From: Pseudomonas vranovensis DSM 16006
Lineage (GTDB): Bacteria > Pseudomonadota > Gammaproteobacteria > Pseudomonadales > Pseudomonadaceae
NCBI RefSeq assembly: GCF_000425805.1
Contig: NZ_AUED01000003.1
Coordinates: 434,001-498,000, forward strand
Length of the DNA stretch: 64,000 bases
Direction: 5' to 3'
Positions 32,134-42,054 of this stretch are shown piece by piece. Each line of letters opens with the position of its first letter. The stretch's first letter is position 1. Under the pieces are notes generated by a model. The model saw only the letters and a list, made by a program, of their open reading frames with translations, was not told the DNA's origin and made no database searches. The position numbers and the translations under genes were made by a program.

Positions 32134-33012
32134 ATGATTGCGGGCAGTATGGTGGCATTGGTCACACCCATGGATGCACAAGGGCGTCTGGACTGGGACA
32201 GCCTCAGCAAACTCGTGGACTTCCACCTGAAAAACGGCACCCATGCCATCGTTGCGGTCGGTACCACCGGCGAGTCGGCAACCCTGGATGTCGATGAGCA
32301 CATTGAAGTCATCAAGGCCGTGGTCAAGCAGGTCGGCGGGCGTATCCCGGTGATCGCCGGTACCGGTGCCAACTCTACCAGCGAAGCGGTACACCTGACC
32401 CAGAACGCCAAGGACGCCGGCGCCGATGCCTGCCTTCTGGTCGTCCCGTACTACAACAAACCGACCCAGGAAGGCCTGTACCAGCACTTCAAGCACATTG
32501 CCGAAGCCGTCGACATCCCGCAGATCCTCTACAACGTTCCCGGCCGCACCTCCTGCGACATGCAGGCCGAGACCGTGATCCGCCTGTCAACCGTGCCGAA
32601 CATCATCGGCATCAAGGAAGCTACCGGCGACCTGAAGCGCGCCAAGGCCATCCTCGACGGCGTGAGCAAGGACTTCATCGTACTGTCCGGCGATGATCCG
32701 ACTGCCGTTGAGCTGATCCTGATGGGCGGCAAAGGCAACATCTCCGTCACCGCCAACGTCGCCCCGCGCGAAATGGCCGACCTGTGCGAAGCCGCGCTTG
32801 AAGGCGATGCCGAAAAAGCCCGCGCCATCAACGAAAAACTCATGCCTTTGCACAAAGACCTGTTCGTCGAAGCCAACCCGATTCCGGTGAAGTGGGCTTT
32901 GGTTGAAATGGGCCTGATGCACAAGGGCATCCGCCTGCCGCTGACCTGGCTGAGCGAATCCTGTCACGATACGGTACGCCAGGCCATGCGCCAGTGCGGC
33001 CTGCAGTTTTAA
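32134..33012 (+). CDS. dapA: 4-hydroxy-tetrahydrodipicolinate synthase DapA
   Basis: A 292-residue enzyme that condenses pyruvate with aspartate semialdehyde, the first committed step of lysine and peptidoglycan diaminopimelate synthesis. The signature GTTGESATL, the [14 protein letters not shown] region and the Schiff-base Lys161 (IIGIKEATG) are present. A CAGGAG site precedes the ATG at 32134, which gives the exact family length. It heads the conserved dapA-bamC-MBL-purC run. Confidence 0.97.
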   Translation: MIAGSMVALVTPMDAQGRLDWDSLSKLVDFHLKNGTHAIVAVGTTGESATLDVDEHIEVIKAVVKQVGGRIPVIAGTGANSTSEAVHLTQNAKDAGADACLLVVPYYNKPTQEGLYQHFKHIAEAVDIPQILYNVPGRTSCDMQAETVIRLSTVPNIIGIKEATGDLKRAKAILDGVSKDFIVLSGDDPTAVELILMGGKGNISVTANVAPREMADLCEAALEGDAEKARAINEKLMPLHKDLFVEANPIPVKWALVEMGLMHKGIRLPLTWLSESCHDTVRQAMRQCGLQF

Positions 33013-33029
33013 TTGAGGACGTACACCGC

Positions 33030-34145
33030 ATGAAGCGATTGGCTGGTCTTTCCGCCCTTGCCTTGATCATCTCCAGTACCAGTGGTTGTGGCTGGTTGTG
33101 GGGCGAAGAGGGTTACTTCCGTGACCGTGGCAGCGACTATCTGGAGGCCACTCAGAAGGCGCCGATGCAACTGCCACCTGACGTTGCCAACGTCAAGCGC
33201 CTGGACCCGCTGCTGCCGATCCCGCGTAACGTCGCCGACGACAACGTCAAGGGCGAGTTCGAAGTGCCACGCCCGCAGCCGCTGAGTGCCGGTGCCGATA
33301 TCAGCGACTTCAGCCTGCAGAAAAGCGGCAGTGCCCGTTGGGTCCTGGCCCAGCGCTCGCCCGCCGAAGTCTGGCCGGTGGCCCGACAGTTCTTTGAAGA
33401 CAACGGTTTCCGCATTGCCGAAGAGCGTCCGCAAACCGGTGAGTTCAACACTACCTGGCAGCGCTTCGACGAGCTTTCCGCCTCCATGGCCAAGCGCCTG
33501 GGCAGTGCCTCGAGCAGCAGCGACAACGAAGTGCGTACCCGTGTGCGTATCGAGCCGGGCGTCCAGCGCAACACCAGTGAAGTCTACATCGTGACCGTCG
33601 AGCGTCCGGCCGGCAGCACTGCCGAGCAAGCGTTCCCGGAGCGTTCGAACAACACCGGTGTCGACGCTATCCTGGTTGACGAAATGCTCGCCAGCATGAC
33701 CCGCAGCGCCGAGAAGGGCGGTTCGGTGTCGCTGCTCGCTGCCCGCGACTTCGACGCCCCGAGCCGCGTCAGCCTGAGCGAAGACGGCAGCGGCAACCCG
33801 GTGCTCAACCTGGGTGCCGACCTCGATCGCGCCTGGTCCAGCGTTGGCCGTGCCCTGGAGCAGGGCGAATGGCGTGTCGAAGACATCAACCGCAGCCTGG
33901 GCCTGTACTACATCAACCTGGCCGAAAAAGCCGAGACCAAGGACCAGGAGCCTGGCTTCTTCAGTCGCCTGTTCGGCAGTGCGCCGAGCAAGGAAGAGCG
34001 TGAAGCCCGTGCCGAGCGTTACCAGGTTCGCCTGAGCAAGGTCGGTGACAGCGTCCAGGTGACCGTCGAGAAGAACATCAACACCGTGGCCCCGGCTGAC
34101 GTCGCTCGCCGCGTGCTGAGCGTGATTCAGGACAACCTGGGTTAA
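33030..34145 (+). CDS. bamC: Outer-membrane assembly lipoprotein BamC
   Basis: A 371-residue lipoprotein of the BAM complex that inserts outer-membrane beta barrels. The lipobox is STSGC with Cys20. An unstructured N-terminal stretch (YLEATQKAPMQLPPDV) matches the part of BamC that binds BamD. Two helix-grip domains follow, joined by a linker near residue 210. It begins 17 bp after dapA, the arrangement seen in many gammaproteobacteria. Confidence 0.93.
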   Translation: MKRLAGLSALALIISSTSGCGWLWGEEGYFRDRGSDYLEATQKAPMQLPPDVANVKRLDPLLPIPRNVADDNVKGEFEVPRPQPLSAGADISDFSLQKSGSARWVLAQRSPAEVWPVARQFFEDNGFRIAEERPQTGEFNTTWQRFDELSASMAKRLGSASSSSDNEVRTRVRIEPGVQRNTSEVYIVTVERPAGSTAEQAFPERSNNTGVDAILVDEMLASMTRSAEKGGSVSLLAARDFDAPSRVSLSEDGSGNPVLNLGADLDRAWSSVGRALEQGEWRVEDINRSLGLYYINLAEKAETKDQEPGFFSRLFGSAPSKEEREARAERYQVRLSKVGDSVQVTVEKNINTVAPADVARRVLSVIQDNLG

Positions 34146-34904
34146 GTGCGCTTCGCCGTACTTGGAAGTGGAAGCCAGGGAAATGGCACGCTGATCGCCA
34201 GTGACAACACCCTTGTCCTGGTCGATTGCGGCTTTTCCCTGCGTGAAACCGAGCGGCGCTTGGCGCTGCTCGGCGTTTCTGCGCAGCAATTGAGTGCCGT
34301 ACTGGTCACCCATGAACATGCCGACCACGTGCATGGGGTCGGGTTGCTGGCGCGGCGCTACAATGTACCGGTCTACCTCAGTCGTGGCACCTTGCGCGGC
34401 ATGCGCAAGCCGGTCGAGGCAGCGGGATTTCTGGCTGCAAACGACACACTGCAGATCGGTGGCTTGACCATCAGCGCTGTCGGGGTCACCCACGACGCAC
34501 TGGAGCCGCTGCAGTATGTGTTTGACGACGGTAGCCGGCGCTTTGGCGTGCTGACAGACCTTGGCTCCTACGATTGCGCCTTGCTCGACAGCTACCAGGG
34601 CCTGGATGCCTTGATGATCGAGGCCAATCACTGTCGCGACCTGCTCGGACGCGGGCCTTACCCGATGTTCCTCAAGCAACGGGTGGGCGGCGACTACGGA
34701 CATTTGAACAACCACCAGGCCGCGCGCCTGGTGTCGGAGCTGGGCTGGCAGAACCTGCAACACCTGGTGCTGGCCCACCTCAGCAGCAAGAACAACCAGC
34801 CACAGCTGGCCCGGCAATGTTTCGTCGACACCCTCGGGTGCGACCCGGACTGGCTGCAAGTGGCCAACCAGGATTGCGGGCTCGACTGGCGCGAAATCGC
34901 CTAG
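34146..34904 (+). CDS. MBL-fold metallo-hydrolase
   Basis: A 252-residue metallo-beta-lactamase-fold enzyme. It starts with GTG directly after the bamC TAA, so its translation depends on bamC. The metal motif is VTHEHADHVHG, with further ligands in VLTDLGSYD and the conserved IEANHC. The family (YycJ/VicX-like) probably has nuclease activity, but no function is proven in Pseudomonas to my knowledge. Confidence 0.88.
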   Translation: MRFAVLGSGSQGNGTLIASDNTLVLVDCGFSLRETERRLALLGVSAQQLSAVLVTHEHADHVHGVGLLARRYNVPVYLSRGTLRGMRKPVEAAGFLAANDTLQIGGLTISAVGVTHDALEPLQYVFDDGSRRFGVLTDLGSYDCALLDSYQGLDALMIEANHCRDLLGRGPYPMFLKQRVGGDYGHLNNHQAARLVSELGWQNLQHLVLAHLSSKNNQPQLARQCFVDTLGCDPDWLQVANQDCGLDWREIA

Positions 34905-34933
34905 CCCATCTTATTTAGCAAGCGGAGCCCATC

Positions 34934-35644
34934 ATGGAAAAACGTGAAGAACTCTACCGCGGCAAAGCCAAGTCGGTTTACAAGACCGACGACGCCGACC
35001 GCTTGATCCTGCTGTTTCGCAACGACACCTCGGCGTTCGACGGCAAGCGCATCGAACAACTCGACCGCAAGGGCATGGTGAACAACAAGTTCAACGCCTT
35101 CATCATGCAAAAGCTTGAAGAAGCCGGCATCCCGACCCAGTTCGACAAATTGCTGGGCGACAATGAATGCCTGGTCAAGAAGCTCGACATGATCCCGGTT
35201 GAATGCGTCGTGCGTAACTACGCCGCCGGCAGCCTGGTAAAACGCCTGGGTGTGGAAGAAGGCATCAAGCTTGAGCCTTCGACTTTCGAACTGTTCCTCA
35301 AGAACGACGAGAAGGGCGATCCGTTCATCAACGAATCCCACGTGGTCGCCTTCGGCTGGGGCACTGCCGAGCAACTGGCAAAAATGAAAGCCCTGTCGCT
35401 CAAGGTCAACGAAGTACTGAACAAGCTGTTCGACGACGCCGGCCTGCTGCTGGTCGACTTCAAGCTGGAGTTCGGTGTATTCCACGGCGAAATCGTCCTG
35501 GGCGACGAGTTCAGCCCGGATGGCTGCCGCCTGTGGGACAAAGAGACCCGCAAGAAGATGGACAAGGACCGCTTCCGCCAGGGTCTGGGCGACGTGATCG
35601 AAGCCTACGAAGAAGTTGCCAAACGCCTGGGCGTGCCGCTGTAA
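34934..35644 (+). CDS. purC: SAICAR synthetase PurC
   Basis: A 236-residue phosphoribosylaminoimidazole-succinocarboxamide synthase of purine synthesis. Signatures are [38 protein letters not shown] and LVDFKLEFG. Its length is normal for the family. It ends the dapA-bamC-MBL-purC run and precedes the tRNA-Ser gene. Confidence 0.98.
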   Translation: MEKREELYRGKAKSVYKTDDADRLILLFRNDTSAFDGKRIEQLDRKGMVNNKFNAFIMQKLEEAGIPTQFDKLLGDNECLVKKLDMIPVECVVRNYAAGSLVKRLGVEEGIKLEPSTFELFLKNDEKGDPFINESHVVAFGWGTAEQLAKMKALSLKVNEVLNKLFDDAGLLLVDFKLEFGVFHGEIVLGDEFSPDGCRLWDKETRKKMDKDRFRQGLGDVIEAYEEVAKRLGVPL

Positions 35645-35699
35645 GCGGCAAGTTCACGCAAGCGCCTGATACCACGCGAATTTTTTTCGCAAACAGGCT

Positions 35700-35727
35700 T
35701 TGCCTTTAGGCAAACTGCTGGTATCAT
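35700..35727 (+). promoter_or_regulatory. Promoter of tRNA-Ser
   Basis: TTGCCT (35700-35705) and TATCAT (35722-35727) are 16 bp apart. The -10 is followed by a GC-rich GCGCGCC discriminator, typical of stringently controlled stable RNA promoters. The mature tRNA begins 11 nt after the -10. Confidence 0.7.
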
Positions 35728-35737
35728 GCGCGCCACT

Positions 35738-35827
35738 GGAGAGATGCCGGAGTGGCCGAACGGGACGGATTCGAAATCCGTTGTACTGGCAACAGTACCT
35801 AGGGTTCAAATCCCTATCTCTCCGCCA
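35738..35827 (+). tRNA. tRNA-Ser (anticodon CGA)
   Basis: A 90-nt class II tRNA with encoded CCA. The acceptor stem GGAGAGA pairs with TCTCTCC, the anticodon loop TTCGAAA gives anticodon CGA (reads UCG), a long variable arm (TGTACTGGCAACAGTAC) marks serine, and the T loop has GGTTCAAATCC. It sits in the same place after purC in other pseudomonads. Confidence 0.97.
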
Positions 35828-35836
35828 TACATCGAG

Positions 35837-35869
35837 AAGCCCCGCAGACTAAGGTCTGCGGGGCTTTTT
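35837..35869 (+). terminator. Rho-independent terminator of tRNA-Ser
   Basis: A 13-bp perfect stem (AAGCCCCGCAGAC at 35837-35849 with its complement at 35854-35866) has a 4-nt loop and ends in a TTTTT run. It begins 10 nt after the CCA end. Confidence 0.95.
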
Positions 35870-36128
35870 CGTTTCTGGATTGTACGTAACAATTTAGTCC
35901 TGAGACCCAACCCTACACGCCCTTCACCGGTATGTGCTTGAACTTGTAGTGGTCTAATGATTCCGGACACTCATTTAGGGAACCTCCGATCAACGTGCCG
36001 CACGGTGCGGCACGTTGATCGGAGGTTCCGTAGGCTGTCCTATTCCGTCTTGAACCCTTCATCTGGCGGAATTCGATCCAGTTTCGGCGACGGCGATGAA
36101 ATGACGAGTTGGGCGCGATCACGGCGCC
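35870..36128. other. Non-coding scar between tRNA-Ser and the hydroxyproline cluster
   Basis: No convincing gene is seen. The stretch holds TAGTGGTCTAATGATTCCGG (about 35948-35967), which looks like the terminal sequence of an IS3-type element, then the 51-bp palindrome, then about 100 bp of unassigned sequence. A 69-codon minus-strand frame runs across the palindrome but has no recognisable domain. I read the region as the remains of one or more insertion events next to a tRNA gene. Confidence 0.4.
35979..36029. repeat. 51-bp near-perfect palindrome (25-bp arms, 1-nt centre)
   Basis: The left arm 35979-36003 (begins GGAACCTCCGATCAACG) is the exact reverse complement of the right arm 36005-36029, with a single G at 36004 between them. 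There is no T-run after it, so it is not a normal terminator, and its sequence is unlike the REP family seen elsewhere in the window. Confidence 0.9.
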
Positions 36129-37382
36129 CTAAAACCGGCCCAACCGATACGCCTCGATCCCTTCGACAGCCCGCGCCTCCATCAGCCCCGCCACCATCTC
36201 CGCCGTCACCGCCGCCTGGGTCAGCCCCAGGTGTTGATGACCGAAGGCAAGCAGCACGCGGCCATCACACACCCGGTCTATGATCGGCAATGAGTCCGGC
36301 AGCGAGGGCCGAAAGCCCATCCACGGCGTCGCCGCGTCGGCATTCAATTCGCGCTTGAACAGGCCCTGGCTCAGCCGCTGCAACTGCCAGGCCCGGGCCA
36401 TGTTGGCCGGGCGCTGGAGCCCGGCGAATTCGACGGTGCCGGCCAGGCGCAGGCCGCCGGACATGGGGGTCATGATGAACTTGCGCTCCAGCGAGGTGAC
36501 GGCGAACGGCAGCCGGTTGTGCTCGCGGGGCAGCATCAGGTGATAACCGCGCTCGGTGTCGAGCGGTACCCGCGTGCCGGTCAGCGCTTCGGTCAGGTGG
36601 GCCGAATGGGCGCCGCAGGCGATCAGCACGCGAGGCACCACCAGTTGACCCTGATCGGTGCGCAACGCGACGCCGTCGGCCTTGAGCTGTCCACCCTGCA
36701 CGTCACGCCGGGCAAACTGCACGCCCGCGGCCATGGCGGCGTCGAACAACGCCTCCACCGCCTGGTGCGGATCGAGGAAATGCCCGGTGGCCGGGAAGAA
36801 CAGGCCGCCCAACACGTGCTCGCTCAGTTGTGGCGCGGCGGCGCGCACGGCGTCCGCTTGCCACAGTTCTACCTCGACATTCTGCTGGCGCATGCGCGCT
36901 TGCAGGGCGTCGATGGCCGGGCGTGATTCGGCGCGCTCGAAGACCAGCAGCGAACCGTCCTGCTTGAGCATTTCCGCCCGGCCAATGGAGTCCAGCAGAC
37001 GCCGCCAGGCCGACAGGCTGCCTTCGTTGAGGGCGCGGATGCCGGCCGCGCTGCGGCGGAACGGTGCCGGGCGCAGGTTGAGCAGCAGGCGGGTAAACCA
37101 CGGCAAGGCCCGTGGCAGGTATTTCCAGTCCAGGCGCAGCGGGCCCATGGGGTCCATGAGCATGGCCGGCAGGCGCTTGAGAATCGACAGGTCGGCGATG
37201 GGAAAGACTTGCTCGGTCGCCAGGTGGCCGGCGTTGCCGAACGAGGCGCCCATGCCCGGCGCCTGGCGGTCCACCAACAACACCCGCTGGCCCTGGCGGG
37301 CCAGTTGTAGCGCGCAGGCGACGCCGACGATGCCGGCGCCGACCACAGCGATGTCCACGTTGGGGGTAAAGGTCGTGGCCAT
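36129..37382 (-). CDS. FAD-dependent D-hydroxyproline oxidase/dehydrogenase
   Basis: A 417-residue DAO-family flavoenzyme, expected to oxidise cis-4-hydroxy-D-proline to pyrroline-4-hydroxy-2-carboxylate. The FAD motif is VDIAVVGAGIVGVACALQLA, and the C-terminal FAD loop is FGHQHLGLTQA. No small [2Fe-2S] or ferredoxin-like subunit gene accompanies it, so it is the single-subunit type known from P. putida rather than the heteromeric one of P. aeruginosa. It starts 3 bp after the stop of the aldehyde dehydrogenase and is the last gene of the cluster. Confidence 0.86.
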   Translation of the reverse strand: MATTFTPNVDIAVVGAGIVGVACALQLARQGQRVLLVDRQAPGMGASFGNAGHLATEQVFPIADLSILKRLPAMLMDPMGPLRLDWKYLPRALPWFTRLLLNLRPAPFRRSAAGIRALNEGSLSAWRRLLDSIGRAEMLKQDGSLLVFERAESRPAIDALQARMRQQNVEVELWQADAVRAAAPQLSEHVLGGLFFPATGHFLDPHQAVEALFDAAMAAGVQFARRDVQGGQLKADGVALRTDQGQLVVPRVLIACGAHSAHLTEALTGTRVPLDTERGYHLMLPREHNRLPFAVTSLERKFIMTPMSGGLRLAGTVEFAGLQRPANMARAWQLQRLSQGLFKRELNADAATPWMGFRPSLPDSLPIIDRVCDGRVLLAFGHQHLGLTQAAVTAEMVAGLMEARAVEGIEAYRLGRF

Positions 37383-37385
37383 CGA

Positions 37386-38963
37386 TCAGGCTTCTCTCTG
37401 GCCGTCGAGCAGGCGCCGCAAGTGCAGCGGGTTGCCGTGTTGCAGCGCGGTGGGCAGCAGGTTGTCGGGGAAGTCCTGGTAGCACACCGGACGCAGGAAG
37501 CGCAGGATCGCCGCGGTCCCCACCGAGGTGCTGCGGGCATCCGAGGTGGCCGGGAAGGGGCCGCCATGAACCATCGCATCGCAGACTTCCACCCCGGTCG
37601 GCCAGCCATTGACCAGCAGGCGTCCGGCCTTGCGTTCCAGCGTCGGTAGCAGGGCGCGGGCGTTGTCCAGGTCGCCGTCGTCCAGGTGCAGGGTTGCGGT
37701 CAACTGGCCTTCTAGGTGTTCGGCCACCTGGCGGACCTGTTCGTCATCGGCGCAAGTCACCACCAGCGACGCGGAACCGAACACTTCCGCTTGCAGGCTC
37801 GGATCGGTGAGGAAGTCCCGCGCCTGGGTGACGAACAGGTGCGTCTGGCACTGGTTGGGGCCTTCCGCGGCGAGGCCGGCGGCGGCGGTGTCGGCCTTGG
37901 GGTTGCCGGCCAGGGCTTCGATGCCGTTGCGGTAGGCGCTGAAGATGCCCGGGGTGAGCATGGTCTGCGCCGGGCTCCGCAGAATGTGCTGGGCGGCGGT
38001 GTCGATAAAGCGGTCGAGGTCGGCACCCTGGCGGGCGATCACCAGGCCGGGGTTGGTGCAGAACTGCCCGGCGCCCTGGTTCAGCGAGGCGACGAAGCCC
38101 TGGGCCAGCGCTTCGGCGCGCGCCTGCAGGGCGCAGGGGAAGAGGAACACAGGGTTGATCGAGCTCATTTCCGCGTACACCGGAATCGGCTCGGCGCGCG
38201 CCGCGGCCGCCTGGCACAGGGCGATGCCGCCGCTGCGCGAGCCGGTGAAACCCACCGCCTTGATGCGCGGATCGCAGACTAGGGCGATGCCCACTTCACG
38301 GCCCGAGCCGTATAGCAGCGAGAACACCCCTGGCGGCAGGTCGCACGCTTTCACCGCGCGGGCCAGCGCCTGGCCGACCAGTTCGCTGGTGCCCGGATGG
38401 GCGCTGTGGGCCTTGACGATTACCGGGCAACCAGCGGCCAGAGCCGAGGCGGTATCGCCGCCGGCGACGGAGAAGGCCAGGGGGAAGTTGCTGGCGCCAA
38501 ACACGGCCACCGGGCCTAGCGGTACCTGGCGCTGACGCAGGTCGGCGCGGGGCAGCGGCTGGCGTTGCGGTTGTGTGTTGTCGACGCGTACGTCGAGCCA
38601 TTCACCGGCGCGTACGGTGCGGGCGAAGGTGCGCAATTGCCCGCAGGTACGTCCACGTTCGCCCTGGATCCGGGCGCGGGGCAGGCCGCTTTCGGCCACG
38701 GCGCGATCGATCAGTTCGTCGCCCAGCGCTTCGATCTCGCTGGCGATGCTTTCAAGAAAGTGCGCACGGGCTTCAAGCGAGGTTTCCCGGTAGCTGTCGA
38801 ATGCCGACCAGGCCAGGGCGCAGGCCTGGTCCACCTGCTCGGTGGTGCCGCCCGGATAAGCGGGTTCGAGCACCAGGTTGGTGGCCGGATCGATCGCCCG
38901 GATGGCTTCGCGGCTGCCGGTTACGGTGTGCTGACCGATCAGCATGTTGCCTGTCAGGGTCAT
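37386..38963 (-). CDS. Alpha-ketoglutarate semialdehyde dehydrogenase
   Basis: A 525-residue aldehyde dehydrogenase that would convert 2,5-dioxopentanoate to 2-oxoglutarate, the last step of hydroxyproline breakdown. The catalytic cysteine is in [12 protein letters not shown], and the Glu in [11 protein letters not shown]. The cofactor loop reads [10 protein letters not shown]. The start at 38963 gives the usual length. Two hairpins precede it in the 83-bp gap from the deaminase gene. Confidence 0.9.
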   Translation of the reverse strand: MTLTGNMLIGQHTVTGSREAIRAIDPATNLVLEPAYPGGTTEQVDQACALAWSAFDSYRETSLEARAHFLESIASEIEALGDELIDRAVAESGLPRARIQGERGRTCGQLRTFARTVRAGEWLDVRVDNTQPQRQPLPRADLRQRQVPLGPVAVFGASNFPLAFSVAGGDTASALAAGCPVIVKAHSAHPGTSELVGQALARAVKACDLPPGVFSLLYGSGREVGIALVCDPRIKAVGFTGSRSGGIALCQAAAARAEPIPVYAEMSSINPVFLFPCALQARAEALAQGFVASLNQGAGQFCTNPGLVIARQGADLDRFIDTAAQHILRSPAQTMLTPGIFSAYRNGIEALAGNPKADTAAAGLAAEGPNQCQTHLFVTQARDFLTDPSLQAEVFGSASLVVTCADDEQVRQVAEHLEGQLTATLHLDDGDLDNARALLPTLERKAGRLLVNGWPTGVEVCDAMVHGGPFPATSDARSTSVGTAAILRFLRPVCYQDFPDNLLPTALQHGNPLHLRRLLDGQREA

Positions 38964-38990
38964 GTCAGCTCCTGAAATGAATTCGAAGGG

Positions 38991-39040
38991 GCCGGCTGCG
39001 TACAGCCGGCAAGAAACGGAAGCGGCGCACAAGGCGCCGC
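38991..39040. other. Two intercistronic hairpins
   Basis: GCCGGCTG-CGTA-CAGCCGGC (38991-39010) and GCGGCGC-N5-GCGCCGC (39022-39040) lie in the gap between the deaminase and aldehyde dehydrogenase genes. Neither has a T-run; they could stabilise or process the operon mRNA. Confidence 0.55.
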
Positions 39041-39046
39041 GTGGGA

Positions 39047-39994
39047 TCAGGCGACGTTGTTGCTCGCCGACCAGGTGGCGAACCACTGGCGGAACAGCGT
39101 GTATTGCGTCTCGGCGTAGTTGCGCTGGGCCTCGCTGAGTACGTCGGTTTCGTTGAAGTGCAGGCTGTACTCGGTGTCGCCATTGAGCACCATCAGGTGC
39201 TTGTAATACAGCACCAGGTCACAGCCTTCATCGAAGCTCGACAGCACTTGCAGGGCGTCCGACAGCTCCAATGCCTGGCGGCGGGCGACGGCGTCACCCT
39301 TGGCGGCTTTCTTGCTCAGGTCGACCAGCAACAGCACTTCACGCGGCAGGGCGTTGCCGATACCAGTGATGGCACCGGTGGCGCCGCAGTTGACGAAACC
39401 GTGCACGACCTGGGTGTCGACGCCGGCCATGAGGATCACGTCCTGGTCCTGTGAGGTGATGTGCTCGGCGGCGTAGCGCATGTCGGCGGCACCGCCGAAT
39501 TCCTTGAAGCCGATCAGGTTCGGGTACTGGCGGCGCAGTTTGAAGAACAGGTCGGCGCGGGTGGCGAAGCCGTAGTAAGGGCTGTTGTAGATAACCGCTG
39601 GCAGTTTCGGCGCGGCTTCAAGGATTGCCGCGAAGTGCGCTTCCTGGGCCGCCGGCGAGGCGCCACGGGACAATACGCGTGGAATCACCATCAGGCCATG
39701 GGCGCCGACCTTGGCGGCGTGCGCGGCGTGGGACACGGCTTCGCGGGAGTTGACCGCACCCGTGCCGACGATGGTTGGAATGCCGGCGGCCACCAGGCGT
39801 GCCACGCCTTCCTGGCGTTCGGCTTCGGTCAGCAGCGGCCAGTCACCCATGGAGCCGCAATAAACCACGGCGCTCATGCCGGCTTCGATCAGCTCGCGGC
39901 CTTTTTTTACCAGCGCGTCGAAATCCGGTTTGCGCTCCGGGGTGCAAGGGGTCATCAGGGCGGGGATGGTACCGGTGAAGATGTTGGTAGTCAT
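39047..39994 (-). CDS. DapA-family deaminase of hydroxyproline pathway
   Basis: A 315-residue DHDPS/NAL-superfamily enzyme, expected to be pyrroline-4-hydroxy-2-carboxylate deaminase, forming 2-oxoglutarate semialdehyde and ammonia. The Schiff-base lysine is Lys164 (LIGFKEFGG) and the barrel tyrosine is in VIYNSPYYG. The GTTGES motif of true DapA is replaced by [11 protein letters not shown]. Its place between epimerase and semialdehyde dehydrogenase fits the pathway. The ATG at 39994 follows a short gap and gives family length. Confidence 0.88.
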   Translation of the reverse strand: MTTNIFTGTIPALMTPCTPERKPDFDALVKKGRELIEAGMSAVVYCGSMGDWPLLTEAERQEGVARLVAAGIPTIVGTGAVNSREAVSHAAHAAKVGAHGLMVIPRVLSRGASPAAQEAHFAAILEAAPKLPAVIYNSPYYGFATRADLFFKLRRQYPNLIGFKEFGGAADMRYAAEHITSQDQDVILMAGVDTQVVHGFVNCGATGAITGIGNALPREVLLLVDLSKKAAKGDAVARRQALELSDALQVLSSFDEGCDLVLYYKHLMVLNGDTEYSLHFNETDVLSEAQRNYAETQYTLFRQWFATWSASNNVA

Positions 39995-40042
39995 GAGTCT
40001 TGTCCTTATCGGTTCAGTTAGAGGGTTGCCCTTGAGGGCCTC

Positions 40043-40059
40043 ATCGCCGGCAAGCCAGC
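40043..40059. repeat. Fragment resembling another REP class
   Basis: ATCGCCGGCAAGCCAGC in the gap between epimerase and deaminase genes resembles the CGCCGGCAAGCC REP form common in P. fluorescens-type genomes and differs from the CGCGGGGCAAGCCC form elsewhere in this window. Only half an element is seen. Confidence 0.35.
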
Positions 40060-40068
40060 GACGCTTTT

Positions 40069-40995
40069 TCAGATGCCCCAGGCAAAGGGGTCGTTTTCGT
40101 CGATGAGCAGCGTGGCGTCGGCGGTCATGTAGGCGCGGCCGGTGATGAACGGGCGGATACGTTCGCCGTCCCATTCGTAGCGACCTTCGAAGCGGCTGTC
40201 GGTGATGCTCGCCTGCACCCAGCGTTCGCCCGCGGCCAGCTTGCCGTCAGCGGCCAGGCAGGCCAGCTTGGCGCTGGTGCCGGTGCCGCAGGGTGAGCGG
40301 TCGTAGGCCTTGCCCGGGCACATGACGAAGTTGCGGCTGTTGGCCTCGGTGTCGTCGGCGAACAGTTCGATATGGTCGATCAACGCGCCGTCTTCGCCGT
40401 GGATGCCCTGGTCTTCGAGGGCACGAAGCATCTTCCAGGTGAAGTCGGTGAGCAGCTCGACGTTGCTCAGGTGCAGTTCCTGGCCGTGCTCGGACACCAG
40501 GAAGAACCAGTTGCCGCCCCAGGCGATGTCGCCGAAGACGCGGCCGTAACCCGGCACGTCCACTGGCACCTGCTTGCGGTAGCGATAGGACGGCACGTTG
40601 GCCACGGTGACCGCGCCGTCGCCATGCAGGGTGGCGCTGACCTGGCCGACCGGGGTGTCGATCTTGTGCTCGCCGGGGGCGATCCTGCCCAGATGGTGCA
40701 GCGAGGCGACCAGGCCGATGGTGCCGTGGCCACACATGCCCAGGTAACCGGCGTTGTTGAAGAAGATCACGCCGCAGGTGGCGTCTTCCGACACCGGTGG
40801 GGTGTACAGCGCGCCCACCAGGACGTCGTTGCCGCGGGGTTCCAGCAGGCAGGCGCGGCGCCACTGGTCATGCTGCTGGCGCAGGGCATCGCGCTTTTGC
40901 GCCATGGTCTGGCCGACCGGTTGCGGAAAACCGTCCAGCACCAGGCGGGTGGGTTCGCCTTCGGTGTGGGAATCGATCACGCGGAGCTGTTTCAT
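40069..40995 (-). CDS. 4-hydroxyproline 2-epimerase
   Basis: A 308-residue proline-racemase-family enzyme that interconverts trans-4-hydroxy-L-proline and cis-4-hydroxy-D-proline. The two catalytic cysteines are Cys88 (GMCGHGT) and Cys236 (SPCGTGTSA), the pair required for racemisation; dehydratase relatives lack the first. The N-terminus ([19 protein letters not shown]) is typical. The ATG at 40995 was preferred over 41010 for family length. It catalyses the first pathway step. Confidence 0.93.
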   Translation of the reverse strand: MKQLRVIDSHTEGEPTRLVLDGFPQPVGQTMAQKRDALRQQHDQWRRACLLEPRGNDVLVGALYTPPVSEDATCGVIFFNNAGYLGMCGHGTIGLVASLHHLGRIAPGEHKIDTPVGQVSATLHGDGAVTVANVPSYRYRKQVPVDVPGYGRVFGDIAWGGNWFFLVSEHGQELHLSNVELLTDFTWKMLRALEDQGIHGEDGALIDHIELFADDTEANSRNFVMCPGKAYDRSPCGTGTSAKLACLAADGKLAAGERWVQASITDSRFEGRYEWDGERIRPFITGRAYMTADATLLIDENDPFAWGI

Positions 40996-41023
40996 CAGTC
41001 TTTCCTTCAAGAATGCGTTGTTG

Positions 41024-42037
41024 TCAGGTCAGCAGGCCTTCGATATCGCGCAGCAGGCTGCGCTCCACCCAGACGCCCTCGGCCTGCGAGCGCTGGCGCG
41101 CAGTGAAGCGGCGTTGCGAGGGCAGGCGCGCGCCCTGGCCGGTGATGGCGTGGAACAATTGCTCGGCGCGCTGCTGACCCTGCTCGAAATCGTCTGCGCC
41201 AAAGCGCTGCGGATCGAACGCCAGCAGCAGCTCGCCATGGCACGGCGTGGCGCCGGCACCGGCGTCGAAGGTCAGGGACTCGGCGCTGGTGAGGTCGCCG
41301 ATCAGCGCCCCGGCCAGCAACTCGATCATGGCCGCCAGTGCCGAGCCCTTGTGCCCGCCGAAGGTCTGCATGGCACCGTCCAGCGCGGCGCGGGCGTCGG
41401 TAGTCGGTACACCGTCGGCATCCAGGCCCCAGCCCAGCGGGATGGCTTTTTCCTGGCGGGCGTGCAGCTCGATGTCGCCGCGGGCGATGGCGCTGGTGGC
41501 GAAGTCGAAGACGAATGGCTCCTGTCCCGCCCGTGGCCAGGCGAAGGCCAGCGGGTTGGTGCCGAACACGCCCCGGTTGCCGCCTTCCGGCGCCACCCAG
41601 GCATGGCTCGGCGTCATCGCCATGCCCACCAGTCCGTGGGCGGCGATGGCTTCCACTTCCGGCCACAGCGCCGAGAAGTGGAAGCAGTTGCGGATCACCA
41701 GCGCCGCCACGCCCTGTTTGTGCGCCGCTTCAACCAGCCGCGGCAAGCCGTGTTGAAAGGCCAGCAGCGAGTAGCCGAAGTGCGCATCCACTTTGACGAT
41801 GGACGGCGCGGGCTGGCTCAGGGTCGGTTGCGCCGCTGGATCTACCTTGCCCGAGCGCAGCGAGCGCACGCATACCAGCACCCGATAGAGGCCGTGGGAG
41901 TGACATTCGTCGCGCTGGCCCTGGGTGATCACCTCGGCGATCGCCCGGGCATGGTCGTCGGCCATGCCGTTGTGGGTCAGGGCGCGGTGGGCCAGGTCGA
42001 ACACCTGGTCGAGGCTGAGGTTGATGCGCGTGCTCAT
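41024..42037 (-). CDS. Ldh/malate dehydrogenase-family reductase (pyrroline-2-carboxylate reductase-like)
   Basis: A 337-residue NAD(P)H-dependent oxidoreductase of the malate/L-lactate dehydrogenase (DpkA) fold. Signatures are [20 protein letters not shown] and [17 protein letters not shown]. Relatives reduce cyclic imines such as pyrroline-2-carboxylate, a side product when proline or 3-hydroxyproline is metabolised, and are found in hydroxyproline clusters. It lies 17 bp after the permease gene. Confidence 0.85.
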   Translation of the reverse strand: MSTRINLSLDQVFDLAHRALTHNGMADDHARAIAEVITQGQRDECHSHGLYRVLVCVRSLRSGKVDPAAQPTLSQPAPSIVKVDAHFGYSLLAFQHGLPRLVEAAHKQGVAALVIRNCFHFSALWPEVEAIAAHGLVGMAMTPSHAWVAPEGGNRGVFGTNPLAFAWPRAGQEPFVFDFATSAIARGDIELHARQEKAIPLGWGLDADGVPTTDARAALDGAMQTFGGHKGSALAAMIELLAGALIGDLTSAESLTFDAGAGATPCHGELLLAFDPQRFGADDFEQGQQRAEQLFHAITGQGARLPSQRRFTARQRSQAEGVWVERSLLRDIEGLLT

Positions 42038-42054
42038 GGCGGGTCTCCGTTGGC

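Noticed and set aside
33009..34859. Minus-strand open frame of 616 codons
   Set aside because: Antisense to bamC and the MBL hydrolase; high GC gives long spurious frames.
39047..39994. Second lysine-pathway dapA
   Set aside because: It lacks the GTTGES motif and sits inside the hydroxyproline cluster, so a deaminase role fits better.
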